Below, one piece after another: positions 5,610 to 14,275 of a stretch of 15,033 nucleotides of DNA. The DNA comes from BOG-1363 sp043775355 (lineage in GTDB: Bacteria; Planctomycetota; UBA11346). Numbering within the stretch: position 1 is the first letter of the stretch; each line of letters opens with the position of its first letter. Position numbers and translations under genes: made by a program. The stretch is taken from NCBI GenBank assembly GCA_043775355.1, contig JAYVSL010000259.1:1-15033 (forward strand). Direction: 5' to 3'. A model generated the notes under the pieces. That model did no database searches. It was not told the DNA's origin and worked only from the letters and a program-made list of their open reading frames with translations.

Positions 5610-5637
5610 AATCAATTAAATGCCTGTCCTTTTCTTT
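5610..5637. repeat. recurrent AT-rich motif, copy C
   Basis: AATCAATTAAATGCCTGTCC (5610-5629), identical to 2431-2450, is followed by TTTTCTTT. It is upstream of the transposase start and 37 bp from the outermost CRISPR repeat at 5675. It may mark the end of a transposase-associated unit. The intervening 5638-5674 shows no recognisable feature. Confidence 0.8.
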
Positions 5638-5674
5638 GTAGTCCAAGCAATCTTGTATGTGGGCAATTACGTTT

Positions 5675-7310
5675 GCTTCAATGGAGCCGTGATCTTTCGA
5701 CCACGGAAATTTCCATGTCTATCGTCAATCCTACCCTCCCTATCATGCTTCAATGGAGCCGTGATCTTTCGACCACGGAAATGACGCGAACACCTACAGA
5801 ATTTGCTGTGGCTAGCGGCTTCAATGGAGCCGTGATCTTTCGACCACGGAAATAAACTCAGTCAATCAGCGTCAAAGCTGTATGCTAAGTCGCTTCAATG
5901 GAGCCGTGATCTTTCGACCACGGAAATATTGCCGACACCAGACCATTAGCTGACGTGTGTTAGCGCTTCAATGGAGCCGTGATCTTTCGACCACGGAAAT
6001 GAGGACGTAGAATTTTCTCTGACCCCTGGGCTAGGGGGCTTCAATGGAGCCGTGATCTTTCGACCACGGAAATGCACACAGTAAGGTCTGCGACTTTTGG
6101 CCAATTAGTGCTTCAATGGAGCCGTGATCTTTCGACCACGGAAATAAGTAGTCCGGCATCCTCAACGGACCGACTACTTACGCTTCAATGGAGCCGTGAT
6201 CTTTCGACCACGGAAATTTTCGCTTCTGCGAGCGACACACCGCACGCGCGTAAGGCTTCAATGGAGCCGTGATCTTTCGACCACGGAAATGGCTAGCGAG
6301 AGCTAACGTTCACACACTACCAATCTATGCTTCAATGGAGCCGTGATCTTTCGACCACGGAAATACGGTTCTAGGCGCTCGGTTGCTAGCGAGATACCGC
6401 GGGCTTCAATGGAGCCGTGATCTTTCGACCACGGAAATATGAGATCAAGTCGCTTCGTGCTCAGGCTGCGGCAGAGCTTCAATGGAGCCGTGATCTTTCG
6501 ACCACGGAAATGGCGACGGCTACGGCGACGGCTACGGCTACGGCAACGGCTTCAATGGAGCCGTGATCTTTCGACCACGGAAATACGATCCAGCCACCTC
6601 CAGATGCGGCGAACCGTGACAGCTTCAATGGAGCCGTGATCTTTCGACCACGGAAATCGGTAGCCGCGTCAGCCACCAAAACGTGGAGCGGAGGCTTCAA
6701 TGGAGCCGTGATCTTTCGACCACGGAAATGCCGGTAGTGAAGGAATGGAAGAGGCGAAGAAGAGTGCTGCTTCAATGGAGCCGTGATCTTTCGACCACGG
6801 AAATAGTAAGATTAAGTGCCTAGCGTAGACGATACGTTGCTTCAATGGAGCCGTGATCTTTCGACCACGGAAATTCCGTCTCGGTAGGGCGCTGCGCCTG
6901 CTGCAGTGAGGCTTCAATGGAGCCGTGATCTTTCGACCACGGAAATCGACAGACATGTCGCGATCGTATTCCTAGATGAGGTGGCTTCAATGGAGCCGTG
7001 ATCTTTCGACCACGGAAATCTCCGAGAGCTGGGATGAAGGCCCTTATTTAAAAATAGCTTCAATGGAGCCGTGATCTTTCGACCACGGAAATTTTGGCGT
7101 TGGATCCGGCGGCAATTACACGCTAGCGCTTCAATGGAGCCGTGATCTTTCGACCACGGAAATTAAGCGGAAGCCAGTTGTGACCAGTGTCCGTCTACGC
7201 TTCAATGGAGCCGTGATCTTTCGACCACGGAAATTCCGCGCAGACTCGGCAATAGGCGCCGCCCGGCTGACCAGGCTTCAATGGAGCCGTGATCTTTCGA
7301 CCACGGAAAT
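5675..7310 (-). CRISPR. type I-G CRISPR array, 23 repeats, 22 spacers
   Basis: Twenty-three identical 36-bp repeats (plus strand begins GCTTCAATGGAGCCGTGATC and ends TTTCGACCACGGAAAT) start at 5675, 5747, 5818, 5892, 5965, 6038, 6110, 6182, 6255, 6329, 6403, 6476, 6549, 6622, 6694, 6769, 6839, 6911, 6984, 7057, 7128, 7199 and 7275. Spacers are 34-40 bp, mostly 36-38. I saw no repeat variant at either end. The minus strand is the likely crRNA sense: there the repeat folds into an 8-bp stem CCGUGGUC/GAUCACGG closed by a GAAA tetraloop with a G-U pair, and it ends AUUGAAGC, a normal type I 5' handle. On the plus strand the G-U becomes an A-C mismatch. This places the leader at the cas2 side (7311-7479), so spacers next to 7310 are newest. 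Confidence 0.98.
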
Positions 7311-7479
7311 CCCCCACTCCTAACTCTTTGTCAGGCAAGGGGGCGCGAGGCGTTTTTCGAGCGGTGTCGATTATGCCTGCGCTGAAGAGTGAATAACGCT
7401 GCTGTCATTCGCCACAAGTCTAGCGTTGTCAAAGTCTACGAGCGACCCCCGGTAAAGTGTCACCACTCCACCGCTCGCA
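7311..7479 (-). promoter_or_regulatory. probable CRISPR leader between cas2 and the array
   Basis: The 169 bases between the cas2 stop and the first repeat hold no gene. If the array is transcribed on the minus strand, this is the leader carrying its promoter and integration signals. A TTGACA at 7432-7427 (minus strand) and a CATAAT at 7375-7370 are -35- and -10-like, but they are too far apart to pair with each other, so the true promoter is not resolved. A C-rich run CCCCCACTCC directly borders the last repeat on the plus strand. Confidence 0.6.
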
Positions 7480-7770
7480 CTAGACGATCTGGACTCGTTG
7501 GGGTTTGCCGAGGGCAAGGCCCATGGCCTCGACCCGTTCGACGGTTTCGCGTTCGGAAGGTCCAAGGTCAATAATCAGAACTTGGTCTTCGCTCGCGTTG
7601 ATGCGTTCGCGCAGGCGGACGCGCAATTGAATGTATTCGCGCTCGTTCAGGTCGCACATGAACACGCTGTATTGCAGGTGATCGCCAACATCTTTCAGGG
7701 CCTTGAAGACGCGGTCACGCCGACGATCGGCGGTGATGTCGTACGTGACCAGAAAGCGATTGCGGCTCAT
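7480..7770 (-). CDS. cas2: Cas2, CRISPR adaptation protein
   Basis: The 96-residue protein from ATG 7770 is a normal-length Cas2: MSRNRFLVTYDITADRRRDR with the conserved Asp in YDI at the end of the first ferredoxin-like strand, then VGDHLQYSVFMCDL, and a C-terminal VLIIDLGP. A longer frame to 7857 would run through the cas1 end and is a shadow. Its ATG overlaps the cas1 stop by ATGA, so it is translationally coupled. Cas2 forms the central dimer of the Cas1-Cas2 integrase complex that inserts prespacers at the leader end of the array. It is the last cas gene before the leader. Confidence 0.95.
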   Translation of the reverse strand: MSRNRFLVTYDITADRRRDRVFKALKDVGDHLQYSVFMCDLNEREYIQLRVRLRERINASEDQVLIIDLGPSERETVERVEAMGLALGKPQRVQIV

Positions 7771-9563
7771 CGGGTCGTAATCCCTGGGTAAACCGCAAGT
7801 TCGCCACGTAAATGACGGGCCAAGAGTTGCGCCTGCATCGCCACCAAGCGACGCCACGACAAACGATAATCGAACACCGGATGCGTGGCGATTTGATCCA
7901 TGCGCGATTCATAGGCGCGCAGAAAAGATTTTCGCCCTGTAGCCGACAGTTGGCAGGCATTGGCTGCCGTAGTGAAGTCGCCCTCTTGCACCATGCCGGT
8001 GTTGATCGCCGTAATCACCACGCTGTCGACGATCAGCGGGCGGAATTCTTCCATTAGATCCAAGGCCAACGCCGGGCGACCGTGGCGCGGTTGATGATAA
8101 AAACCCCAATACGGATCCAGGCCAACGGCGGCCAACGCCACCGCGCAATCTTTGGCCAACAATGCGTAGCCGAACGACAACAACGCATTCACCGGATCAC
8201 GCGGCGGACGGCGGTTGCGACCGTTAAAGTCAAAAGGCAATGACGGCGGTGAGGGGTCTTCCATTCCAGGGAGTGCATCGGCCACCCGTGGACGAATCAT
8301 GTCGGAAAAATGACGGAAATAATGTTCAGCAATCGCGCCTTCTAAACCAAGCAGCACGCCCAAATCAGCACAGCCGTCCACGCGGTCGACCATCGCCGCC
8401 ATCGCCGTCAAAACCGCAGTCGGTTGAGGATCGGCGTTTCGCTTCAGCAACGTGCGTTGATTGCGGCCCTTGGCGGTGACGAAAGCCTTGGCCAATGCCA
8501 AACACCGCGCGGGATCTGCCGCAACGGCAAATTGCGCGGCGCGATCATAGGCATTGCGCAAACCGAACCCGGCAGAGATGCCATAAAACCAATGCCCCAT
8601 CGACAAATGCACCACCGGCACGCCGGCCTCGCAGCACAAATGCAGCGCTTGCGCGGTGATCTGAATATTGCCGCACAGCACCAATTGACTGACATCTTTC
8701 AGTTTGAGATCCGCCAACGGTTCACGTGATCTGGTGACGCGAAAACCCTCACCGGTTTTCCCAATCACCGCACCTTGCTCTTGAATGTAGGCTGGCAGCG
8801 CGTCGTCACGCGCCGGATATAATCGCCGCACCTCGCCGTTGTGGGCATCGCCCGCCGGAACCGCCAACAGCGCCAAGGTTTCATCCGGCAGACAGATGCC
8901 CGACAACGAACAACCGCGACATTTTGGACTGTCAATCAACGGCAATGGCATCACCCGGCTGCGCGTTGCCGCGCGAGCCAAAGCCAACAGATGACGAGTG
9001 CGGGCTTCCAATTCAGCGGTGAAAGGAATCGTCACCCGCGTACGCGACGCGGCGAAATACAGCACACCCGTTTCGCTGCGCAAACCATGCGCGCGCAGCA
9101 GCAGACCCTGAGCCATCACCTGCACGCGCTCTGGTTCCCACGACCGCTCAGGATTATCCGGCACCTTGCCACGTTTGGTTTCTACCGGCGTCGCCAGATC
9201 GCCATCGACCTCCACAAGATCAAGCTTGGCGGTCAGGCCCAGTTCATCATCCCCCAACGCCACCGACCGCCCGATGGCAGGCGGATCATCGCCCCCCGTC
9301 GCCACCGGCAGCAGATCGTTGGCATCATCCACCCGGCGGTGGACCTCGCGGCCTTCCTCGGTGAAACGGTTATCCGCCCAACGTCCCTCGACATGCATCA
9401 GATGGAAAAGTCGCGGGCAATACGCGTATTCATTGAGCATGCGCACCGGCAACAGGCCAGTGCTGCGCTCGCTTGCAGACAACGGGCCGTGGTCCGCCTC
9501 GCCGTCCTCACCAACAGGCACCTCATGGTTAACCGCGCCAGAAACCGGCTGATCGTCAATCAT
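7767..9563 (-). CDS. cas4-cas1: Cas4-Cas1 fusion, spacer selection and integrase
   Basis: This 598-residue fusion is characteristic of type I-G. The Cas4 half (about 35-230) carries LLPVRMLNEYAYCPRLF with Cys49, EEGREVHRR with His75, LDLVEVDG with Asp115 and PVETKRGK with Glu128-Lys130 (RecB-like nuclease core), and the cysteine cluster at Cys215, Cys218 and Cys224 that completes an Fe-S site with Cys49. The Cas1 half (about 255-598) has GLEGAIAEHYF with Glu408, GFYHQPRHGRP with His490, and LALDLMEEFRP with Asp502/Glu505, the integrase active site. In the related Geobacter I-U system the fusion trims prespacers and selects the PAM. All key residues are present, so adaptation looks intact. A TGGAGGA ribosome site precedes the ATG; csb2 ends 63 bp upstream. 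The first ~27 residues are acidic and probably disordered. Confidence 0.96.
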   Translation of the reverse strand: MIDDQPVSGAVNHEVPVGEDGEADHGPLSASERSTGLLPVRMLNEYAYCPRLFHLMHVEGRWADNRFTEEGREVHRRVDDANDLLPVATGGDDPPAIGRSVALGDDELGLTAKLDLVEVDGDLATPVETKRGKVPDNPERSWEPERVQVMAQGLLLRAHGLRSETGVLYFAASRTRVTIPFTAELEARTRHLLALARAATRSRVMPLPLIDSPKCRGCSLSGICLPDETLALLAVPAGDAHNGEVRRLYPARDDALPAYIQEQGAVIGKTGEGFRVTRSREPLADLKLKDVSQLVLCGNIQITAQALHLCCEAGVPVVHLSMGHWFYGISAGFGLRNAYDRAAQFAVAADPARCLALAKAFVTAKGRNQRTLLKRNADPQPTAVLTAMAAMVDRVDGCADLGVLLGLEGAIAEHYFRHFSDMIRPRVADALPGMEDPSPPSLPFDFNGRNRRPPRDPVNALLSFGYALLAKDCAVALAAVGLDPYWGFYHQPRHGRPALALDLMEEFRPLIVDSVVITAINTGMVQEGDFTTAANACQLSATGRKSFLRAYESRMDQIATHPVFDYRLSWRRLVAMQAQLLARHLRGELAVYPGITTR

Positions 9564-9626
9564 GCGTCCTCCAGGAAATATGGTTCTGCTGCTGCGGTTT
9601 CAGCCGCGAAGGCCGCTGGTCAGTTG

Positions 9627-11198
9627 TCAGGATTCAGCGGCGAAGAGGCCGAGGCCGAAGTGTGAGGCATATCCGAGGCTAAGAGGTCCAGTGACAGCTT
9701 CAGGAAAAGTGAGCCGCAGACACCAGGGCGTGGTAACCGGCGGCTGCGGATGACCTGCACGGCGATCACGTTTCCAACCAAGGAAACCGCGATCGACCAA
9801 GGTCGCGCGATCAAGGATCTCGACGGTCGGTTCGCTCAGGCCGCGAGCGCGACATTCGGCTTGTACCTGACCGACCAAACTGTTTGCCCCATTCCGTTTG
9901 ATGAAACGCGGTGCGATGAACGGAGTGCGGCTGATCCAACGATTCGATACGGCTAATTCTGCAATGGGCTGACCATTGCGATTGCGAAGCTGGTTCTGCA
10001 TCAGTGATAGATCACCCTTGCCGATAACGGACACCACTAAGTCGGGCAAACCTTTTCCCCAAGTCCGTGACAAACGTTCGATTGCCGTTTGAGCTAAGGT
10101 GTCAAACCCTGCTACGGCATGGAGCAGCACATGATCAATACGCTGGTCATCATCCAGATCGAGCGGTAGCAAATGCGCATGTTGATGTCCCGTTAACCTC
10201 AAACCGGTCACTGCTTCGCGCCCAGTGAGTGCCGAGCACTGTGGCGCGTCATTTCCCAGCAGATGTACCAACGTGTCATGGAGAATTTCCATCTGTGGTA
10301 AAGTGCGGGTCAATAGCGGACGAACATGGCCACGCACCGTGTCCGATGAAATGGCGAGCAACACAGCATGAACCAGTGATTGGCGAGAAGACGCACGACG
10401 AGGTGTCGCCACTGCGGGCTGCAACGCATCGCTGCGCCGTAAATAGAGCAACTTCCGCGAACCGGGTGGCTGATTCCAACCATGGCCACGCGACACGCTG
10501 GTGTCCGTGGTTAAACATCCGGTGAGGTCGGACGGATAAGGATCTGTAACCTTGGCCTGTTCTTTCGCTGATAATTTTTCAGCGCGTGCTTGGAGCGAAA
10601 GCTCAATTTGTTCAGTACGAAATGAGAGGTAATCCGGTGCAGAGCTTGGCGCCAACAATGCCACTTGATCCCACCCCGACGGCACCGGGTGACCTTCACC
10701 GCATGGCCGCGACCAATGATCGTCAACCGTCTGATCTGCGATTAATTCGGCTGAACACCAACTTTCAGCTCGTCCCAAATAACCTAAGCCTGCTGCCAGC
10801 GTGGTGAGCGTGAGATGCTCATCAGCGGACAGTTCGACTGGCCAATGAATCAACAGCGGCTCGTTGTCATTGAGGCGCAAGAATGTGTCGAGCACCTTCG
10901 TTGTCTTGCTCGCCTTCCCTTCGGTGATGGGCAAGTAATGACGCGTATGGGCGACACCGCCACGCGGCAGGCGGTAGCTTGGCGGATGCATGGCAAGCTG
11001 CTCAAACATGCCGCGTGCGACCGAAGGAATATCCCCCGGATCACCCGGCCACTCCTGTTTCGCGAAACCCACCGCAAGCAACGCACGCAACAGCCGCCAC
11101 GGCGACGGTGGCCATTCGACCCCGCCTTCGTTGACGTGCTGGCCCCACGGAGTCGCGTGATAGCGCCCCGCCGTAAAAGTGATGGCCAGGGTTGGCAT
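9627..11198 (-). CDS. csb2: Csb2 (GSU0054 family), Cas5/Cas6-like subunit of type I-G
   Basis: The 523-residue protein has the diagnostic Csb2 N-terminus: FTAGRYHATPWGQHVNEGGV (residues 8-27) then EWPPSPWRLLRALLAVG, followed by HTRHYLP (84-90). The C-terminus ends LGYASHFGLGLFAAES, the glycine-rich RAMP loop typical of Cas6-like domains. In type I-G, Csb2 is interpreted as a Cas5-Cas6 fusion that processes pre-crRNA and binds the 5' handle in the effector complex. Its ATG follows the csb1 stop by two bases, so they are tightly coupled. A diverged 202-bp copy of its 3' end exists at 3059-3260. Length and motifs look intact. Confidence 0.95.
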   Translation of the reverse strand: MPTLAITFTAGRYHATPWGQHVNEGGVEWPPSPWRLLRALLAVGFAKQEWPGDPGDIPSVARGMFEQLAMHPPSYRLPRGGVAHTRHYLPITEGKASKTTKVLDTFLRLNDNEPLLIHWPVELSADEHLTLTTLAAGLGYLGRAESWCSAELIADQTVDDHWSRPCGEGHPVPSGWDQVALLAPSSAPDYLSFRTEQIELSLQARAEKLSAKEQAKVTDPYPSDLTGCLTTDTSVSRGHGWNQPPGSRKLLYLRRSDALQPAVATPRRASSRQSLVHAVLLAISSDTVRGHVRPLLTRTLPQMEILHDTLVHLLGNDAPQCSALTGREAVTGLRLTGHQHAHLLPLDLDDDQRIDHVLLHAVAGFDTLAQTAIERLSRTWGKGLPDLVVSVIGKGDLSLMQNQLRNRNGQPIAELAVSNRWISRTPFIAPRFIKRNGANSLVGQVQAECRARGLSEPTVEILDRATLVDRGFLGWKRDRRAGHPQPPVTTPWCLRLTFPEAVTGPLSLGYASHFGLGLFAAES

Positions 11199-11200
11199 GA

Positions 11201-12154
11201 TCAGACCTTGAAAGTAACGGTGGTCGGTTCGGCGTGGCAGCCATCTGCTTTAATCGCCATCGGCAAGGCCGCAGTGAGATCACTCAAACTGGGCAGCGCA
11301 AACACCGCCGGACTACGAGCTTTCCAATCATAGCTAGATTTTACCGCCAGGTCACAGGCCGTGCGCAAGCGCAGGCCGCCATCGAACAGGGAGCGAACTT
11401 TATAGAGCGCCAACGTCACCAGCAGGTTTGTCGCCTCGGACGAAAGGCCGTAGGCACGGATCTGCTCGACATCGAGACTGACAAAGGCGGTGATGCTACG
11501 TGCGGTGTATTCCTCGCGGTGAAACGGCACGTTGCCAAAGCCGTCTTTGGCCTCACGCCCTTCTTCTTTGCTCGCCTGAACGCGGTCATTCTTCACTCCG
11601 CCCGATGCGACAACAGCCACATCCTTGGCTTCGATGAACGCTGACAATGCCCGTGCGATACGCAGACGTCCATCGAGCGATTCCAGGAATATTCCATGTA
11701 ATAATGCATTGACGTCGAGGCGAAGCAGACCGGCAGTCAATTTCTTACGGTCAAGTGGTCGCTTCTTATCGACGCCGAGTTCATCGGGCAGTTTTTTCTT
11801 GGCGAAGTCCCCTTCCGCTTTTTCTATGTACGGACTGTTGAGTCGATGAGCCTCCAATACAGATGCGGTCAGGAACGCTCCCTTGGGATCGATGACACGA
11901 ACGTGACTGAGGCCTTTCGCCGCCGGAATCAGTTCGTCATCAGCTGAACTCCAGATCGTTGATTCCAATCGATTCGCCATGCTTTGGGCGCTCTCCACCA
12001 ACAGACAATCCGTGTCGCCAGCTTGGTAGGTAGCAGCGCCGAGATCTGGGAATCCGGTGGGCTGGAAACGCGATCCCTGGATCGGCTCCAAGGGAATATC
12101 GAACAGCAGTCGACGAACGGTGCTGGTGGAAGAAGTTAGTGCGGTGAGATCCAT
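11201..12154 (-). CDS. csb1: Csb1 (GSU0053 family), Cas7-like backbone subunit
   Basis: The 317-residue protein matches the Csb1/Cas7u family: an N-terminal RRLLFDIPLEPIQGSRFQPT then GFPDLGAATY (about residues 14-43), a CLLVESAQSMANRLE segment (about 50-65), and later FHREEYTARSITAFVSLD with the VEQIRAYGLS stretch. Cas7 proteins polymerise along the crRNA spacer to form the effector backbone. ATG 12154 is preceded by AAGGAA. The gene follows csx17 with an 18-bp gap and precedes csb2 by two bases. It appears complete. Confidence 0.94.
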   Translation of the reverse strand: MDLTALTSSTSTVRRLLFDIPLEPIQGSRFQPTGFPDLGAATYQAGDTDCLLVESAQSMANRLESTIWSSADDELIPAAKGLSHVRVIDPKGAFLTASVLEAHRLNSPYIEKAEGDFAKKKLPDELGVDKKRPLDRKKLTAGLLRLDVNALLHGIFLESLDGRLRIARALSAFIEAKDVAVVASGGVKNDRVQASKEEGREAKDGFGNVPFHREEYTARSITAFVSLDVEQIRAYGLSSEATNLLVTLALYKVRSLFDGGLRLRTACDLAVKSSYDWKARSPAVFALPSLSDLTAALPMAIKADGCHAEPTTVTFKV

Positions 12155-12172
12155 GTGGAGTTCCTTGTGGGT

Positions 12173-14275
12173 TCAGTGAGTGCTAGAAAGGACATCGGGG
12201 CTGGGTCGCGTGAGACGAGCAACCAGTCGATCGATGGCAGTGGAATGAAGAGGAATGAGCAAGCTTGCCGCTAAACGCTGGGCTGCGGCGCGATCACTGA
12301 CCGTTGCCGTCAGATATGGTCGCAGCCCGACATTGGTCAGACGCCGAGCGGCAAGCCTGATCGCGCCCGGCGGATCACCGGCCAACAGGCGGGCAAGAAT
12401 CGTCGGATCCACCGCCAGCGCTTTGTCGCAACCTGGCAAATGCGTTGCGTGGTGGGCCAGACGCAAAACACCGGCTACCGCAAGCACACCAAGATCATCG
12501 GTGCGAGCTACTGGAGTCGGCAGACCGGACACGGCATCCCAATCAAGCGCCAACAATGGCCGCACTAGTGACCACAACAGCCCATCATCGACCGTTCCGC
12601 GCATGAAGGCAGCAAGATCTGCCAAGCCTGCGGCATGAACCCGATGTGCGACGAAACCGAAGGGGCCAGCGTCATGACCCCGGCGGCGCACAATTGCGAT
12701 CGCATCGGCGATCATGTCGTCGCGGGTGATCACGACCTCGACGTCCGCATTTTTGGCGAAGTCCCGGTTGTCATTCGTCAGCCAGTGACGGCGCAGGGGT
12801 AGATCGCCGCCATCCTGCGTGGCGATGGCCATTGCCAGACGCAGTTCCGGACTGGTCGGCAACGCTGCCAGCCATGCGCCAGGAAGACGAGACAATGGAC
12901 GCAAACCAGCATCGCGCGCATTGCTTGGAGTTCGACTCAGCGCGGTTTCGGCAGCGCCAAGAGAAAGAAATAATTCCAAACGATGCCGTGCGTCTGACGA
13001 ACGGCAGCAGGCGAGTAACGCTTCATCGCAGCGTCGAGCGGCGGTCATCCATGCAGCAGGGACACCGTCACCTCGGGTCACGCGTCCCAATCGATCAATC
13101 CAAGCTGCTGCGTGATCAATAACATCTACATGCGCGTTAGGCTGAACTTGCCAGCGACCGAGCGGGATTGCGAGATTCGCTTGGCCATTGCGCTCCAAAT
13201 ATCCGAAACGTTGAAACGCCGTGATTCCGCGAGCCACACCAAGACGAGCAATCGCGCGCGCAGCATCGACAGGCCGTTGCGCTGGCCCGCTTGCGGTGGT
13301 CAGACGTCCTTCCTGCAACAAGGCAATGGCTTCATCACAGCCAACCGGACGCAGCCACAGCGGCATCCATTGTTCGCCTCGTGGAGAATCTTCACCGGTG
13401 CAAGCTGTGCCGTGGCCTGCCGATTGCCCACGCATGCTAAACGGTGAACTAATCATACTAACGCCCTCAGTGCCGAGACGACGACAGAGTGCAGCCGACC
13501 ACAGCACGCAGCCTTCAAGCATCAGAATAAAATCCCAAGGATTTACCAAGCTATCGGCATCAAATCCGGTGGAAGAATTCGCGCCGCCTGCCGCACCCGG
13601 CAGAAACTGACCGATGGCCTTTCCTGTCAACAATCCGGGAACAGCGTTACCAAACAATGCCGCCCGAGCCCACCTGCGACCGTCAACTGTCCCCGGCGTA
13701 GTCGGATCTTCTATAGCAATGACTTCAATCAGCCGCTGATGAAAGTTATTCGTGAAATCAAGACGCCCATCATTTCCGCCAGTGCCCAGCAGTGCTGGAT
13801 ACTTGGGCACCAGATCAGCATCAATCACGATCGCTGCCGCTAACCAGCGACCAACGCCACCGCGCCAATGTCGTCGACATTCCGCGATCAGATCTTTTTT
13901 AGCCTCTTCTTTCGGGCTCTCTTCGCGCCCTATTACTTGGCCACGGGCAAATGTGATGGCAGCCCTAAACTCAGAAAATCGTTCGCCAGAACTAGAGCCG
14001 ATCGCACTGATGCCCTTGATGTTATCTCCTGGATAAAAACCGCTGCCACCGTTCCACGGTGCAATCATTGGCGTCGGTCGGTACGTTTCTGAAAAAAATC
14101 CCAGCAAGGCTGTTTCGTCCAGCGTCGTAGCCAAGCACGCGTGTTCATCTTGCCACCACAAGCGAGCGCTGGGATCCGCCTGCTCGGCGACCAAACGCAA
14201 AATGCCGATGGCTTTTAGATAATGTGCTAGCGGTGCAGGAGCACAGCCGCGCAAATGATGGACATGCATAGTCAT
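12173..14275 (-). CDS. csx17: Csx17 (Cas8-like large subunit of type I-G)
   Basis: This 700-residue protein begins with the Csx17 signature HHLRGCAPAPLAHYLKAIGI, then LRLVAEQADPSARLWWQDEH (about residues 6-45), followed by APWNGGSGFYPGD and, near residue 235, the glycine-rich GAAGGANSSTGFD region and NPWDFILMLEG. Csx17 is the subtype I-G signature protein and is taken to be the large (Cas8) subunit that recognises the PAM and recruits Cas3. The ATG at 14275 overlaps the cas3 stop by ATGA; a GGAG ribosome site lies eight bases upstream. An alternative start two codons later (MHVHHL) is possible. Length is normal for the family and no internal break is seen. Confidence 0.95.
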   Translation of the reverse strand: MTMHVHHLRGCAPAPLAHYLKAIGILRLVAEQADPSARLWWQDEHACLATTLDETALLGFFSETYRPTPMIAPWNGGSGFYPGDNIKGISAIGSSSGERFSEFRAAITFARGQVIGREESPKEEAKKDLIAECRRHWRGGVGRWLAAAIVIDADLVPKYPALLGTGGNDGRLDFTNNFHQRLIEVIAIEDPTTPGTVDGRRWARAALFGNAVPGLLTGKAIGQFLPGAAGGANSSTGFDADSLVNPWDFILMLEGCVLWSAALCRRLGTEGVSMISSPFSMRGQSAGHGTACTGEDSPRGEQWMPLWLRPVGCDEAIALLQEGRLTTASGPAQRPVDAARAIARLGVARGITAFQRFGYLERNGQANLAIPLGRWQVQPNAHVDVIDHAAAWIDRLGRVTRGDGVPAAWMTAARRCDEALLACCRSSDARHRLELFLSLGAAETALSRTPSNARDAGLRPLSRLPGAWLAALPTSPELRLAMAIATQDGGDLPLRRHWLTNDNRDFAKNADVEVVITRDDMIADAIAIVRRRGHDAGPFGFVAHRVHAAGLADLAAFMRGTVDDGLLWSLVRPLLALDWDAVSGLPTPVARTDDLGVLAVAGVLRLAHHATHLPGCDKALAVDPTILARLLAGDPPGAIRLAARRLTNVGLRPYLTATVSDRAAAQRLAASLLIPLHSTAIDRLVARLTRPSPDVLSSTH

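Noticed and set aside
5616..5674. Leader on the transposase side of the array
   Set aside because: The repeat hairpin and AUUGAAGC end favour minus-strand crRNA, putting the leader at 7311-7479 next to cas2.
5673..6956. Open frames across the CRISPR array on both strands
   Set aside because: They encode the repeated peptides from the CRISPR repeat (such as FRGRKITAPLK and QWSRDLSTTEI) joined by spacers, not genes.
5711..7274. Spacers targeting sequences in this window
   Set aside because: Reading by eye I found no convincing spacer match outside the array; an exact search is needed, so nothing is claimed.
7771..7857. 29-residue N-terminal extension of Cas2
   Set aside because: It lies within the cas1 coding end; the Cas2 family begins at MSRNRFLVTYDI with an ATGA overlap.
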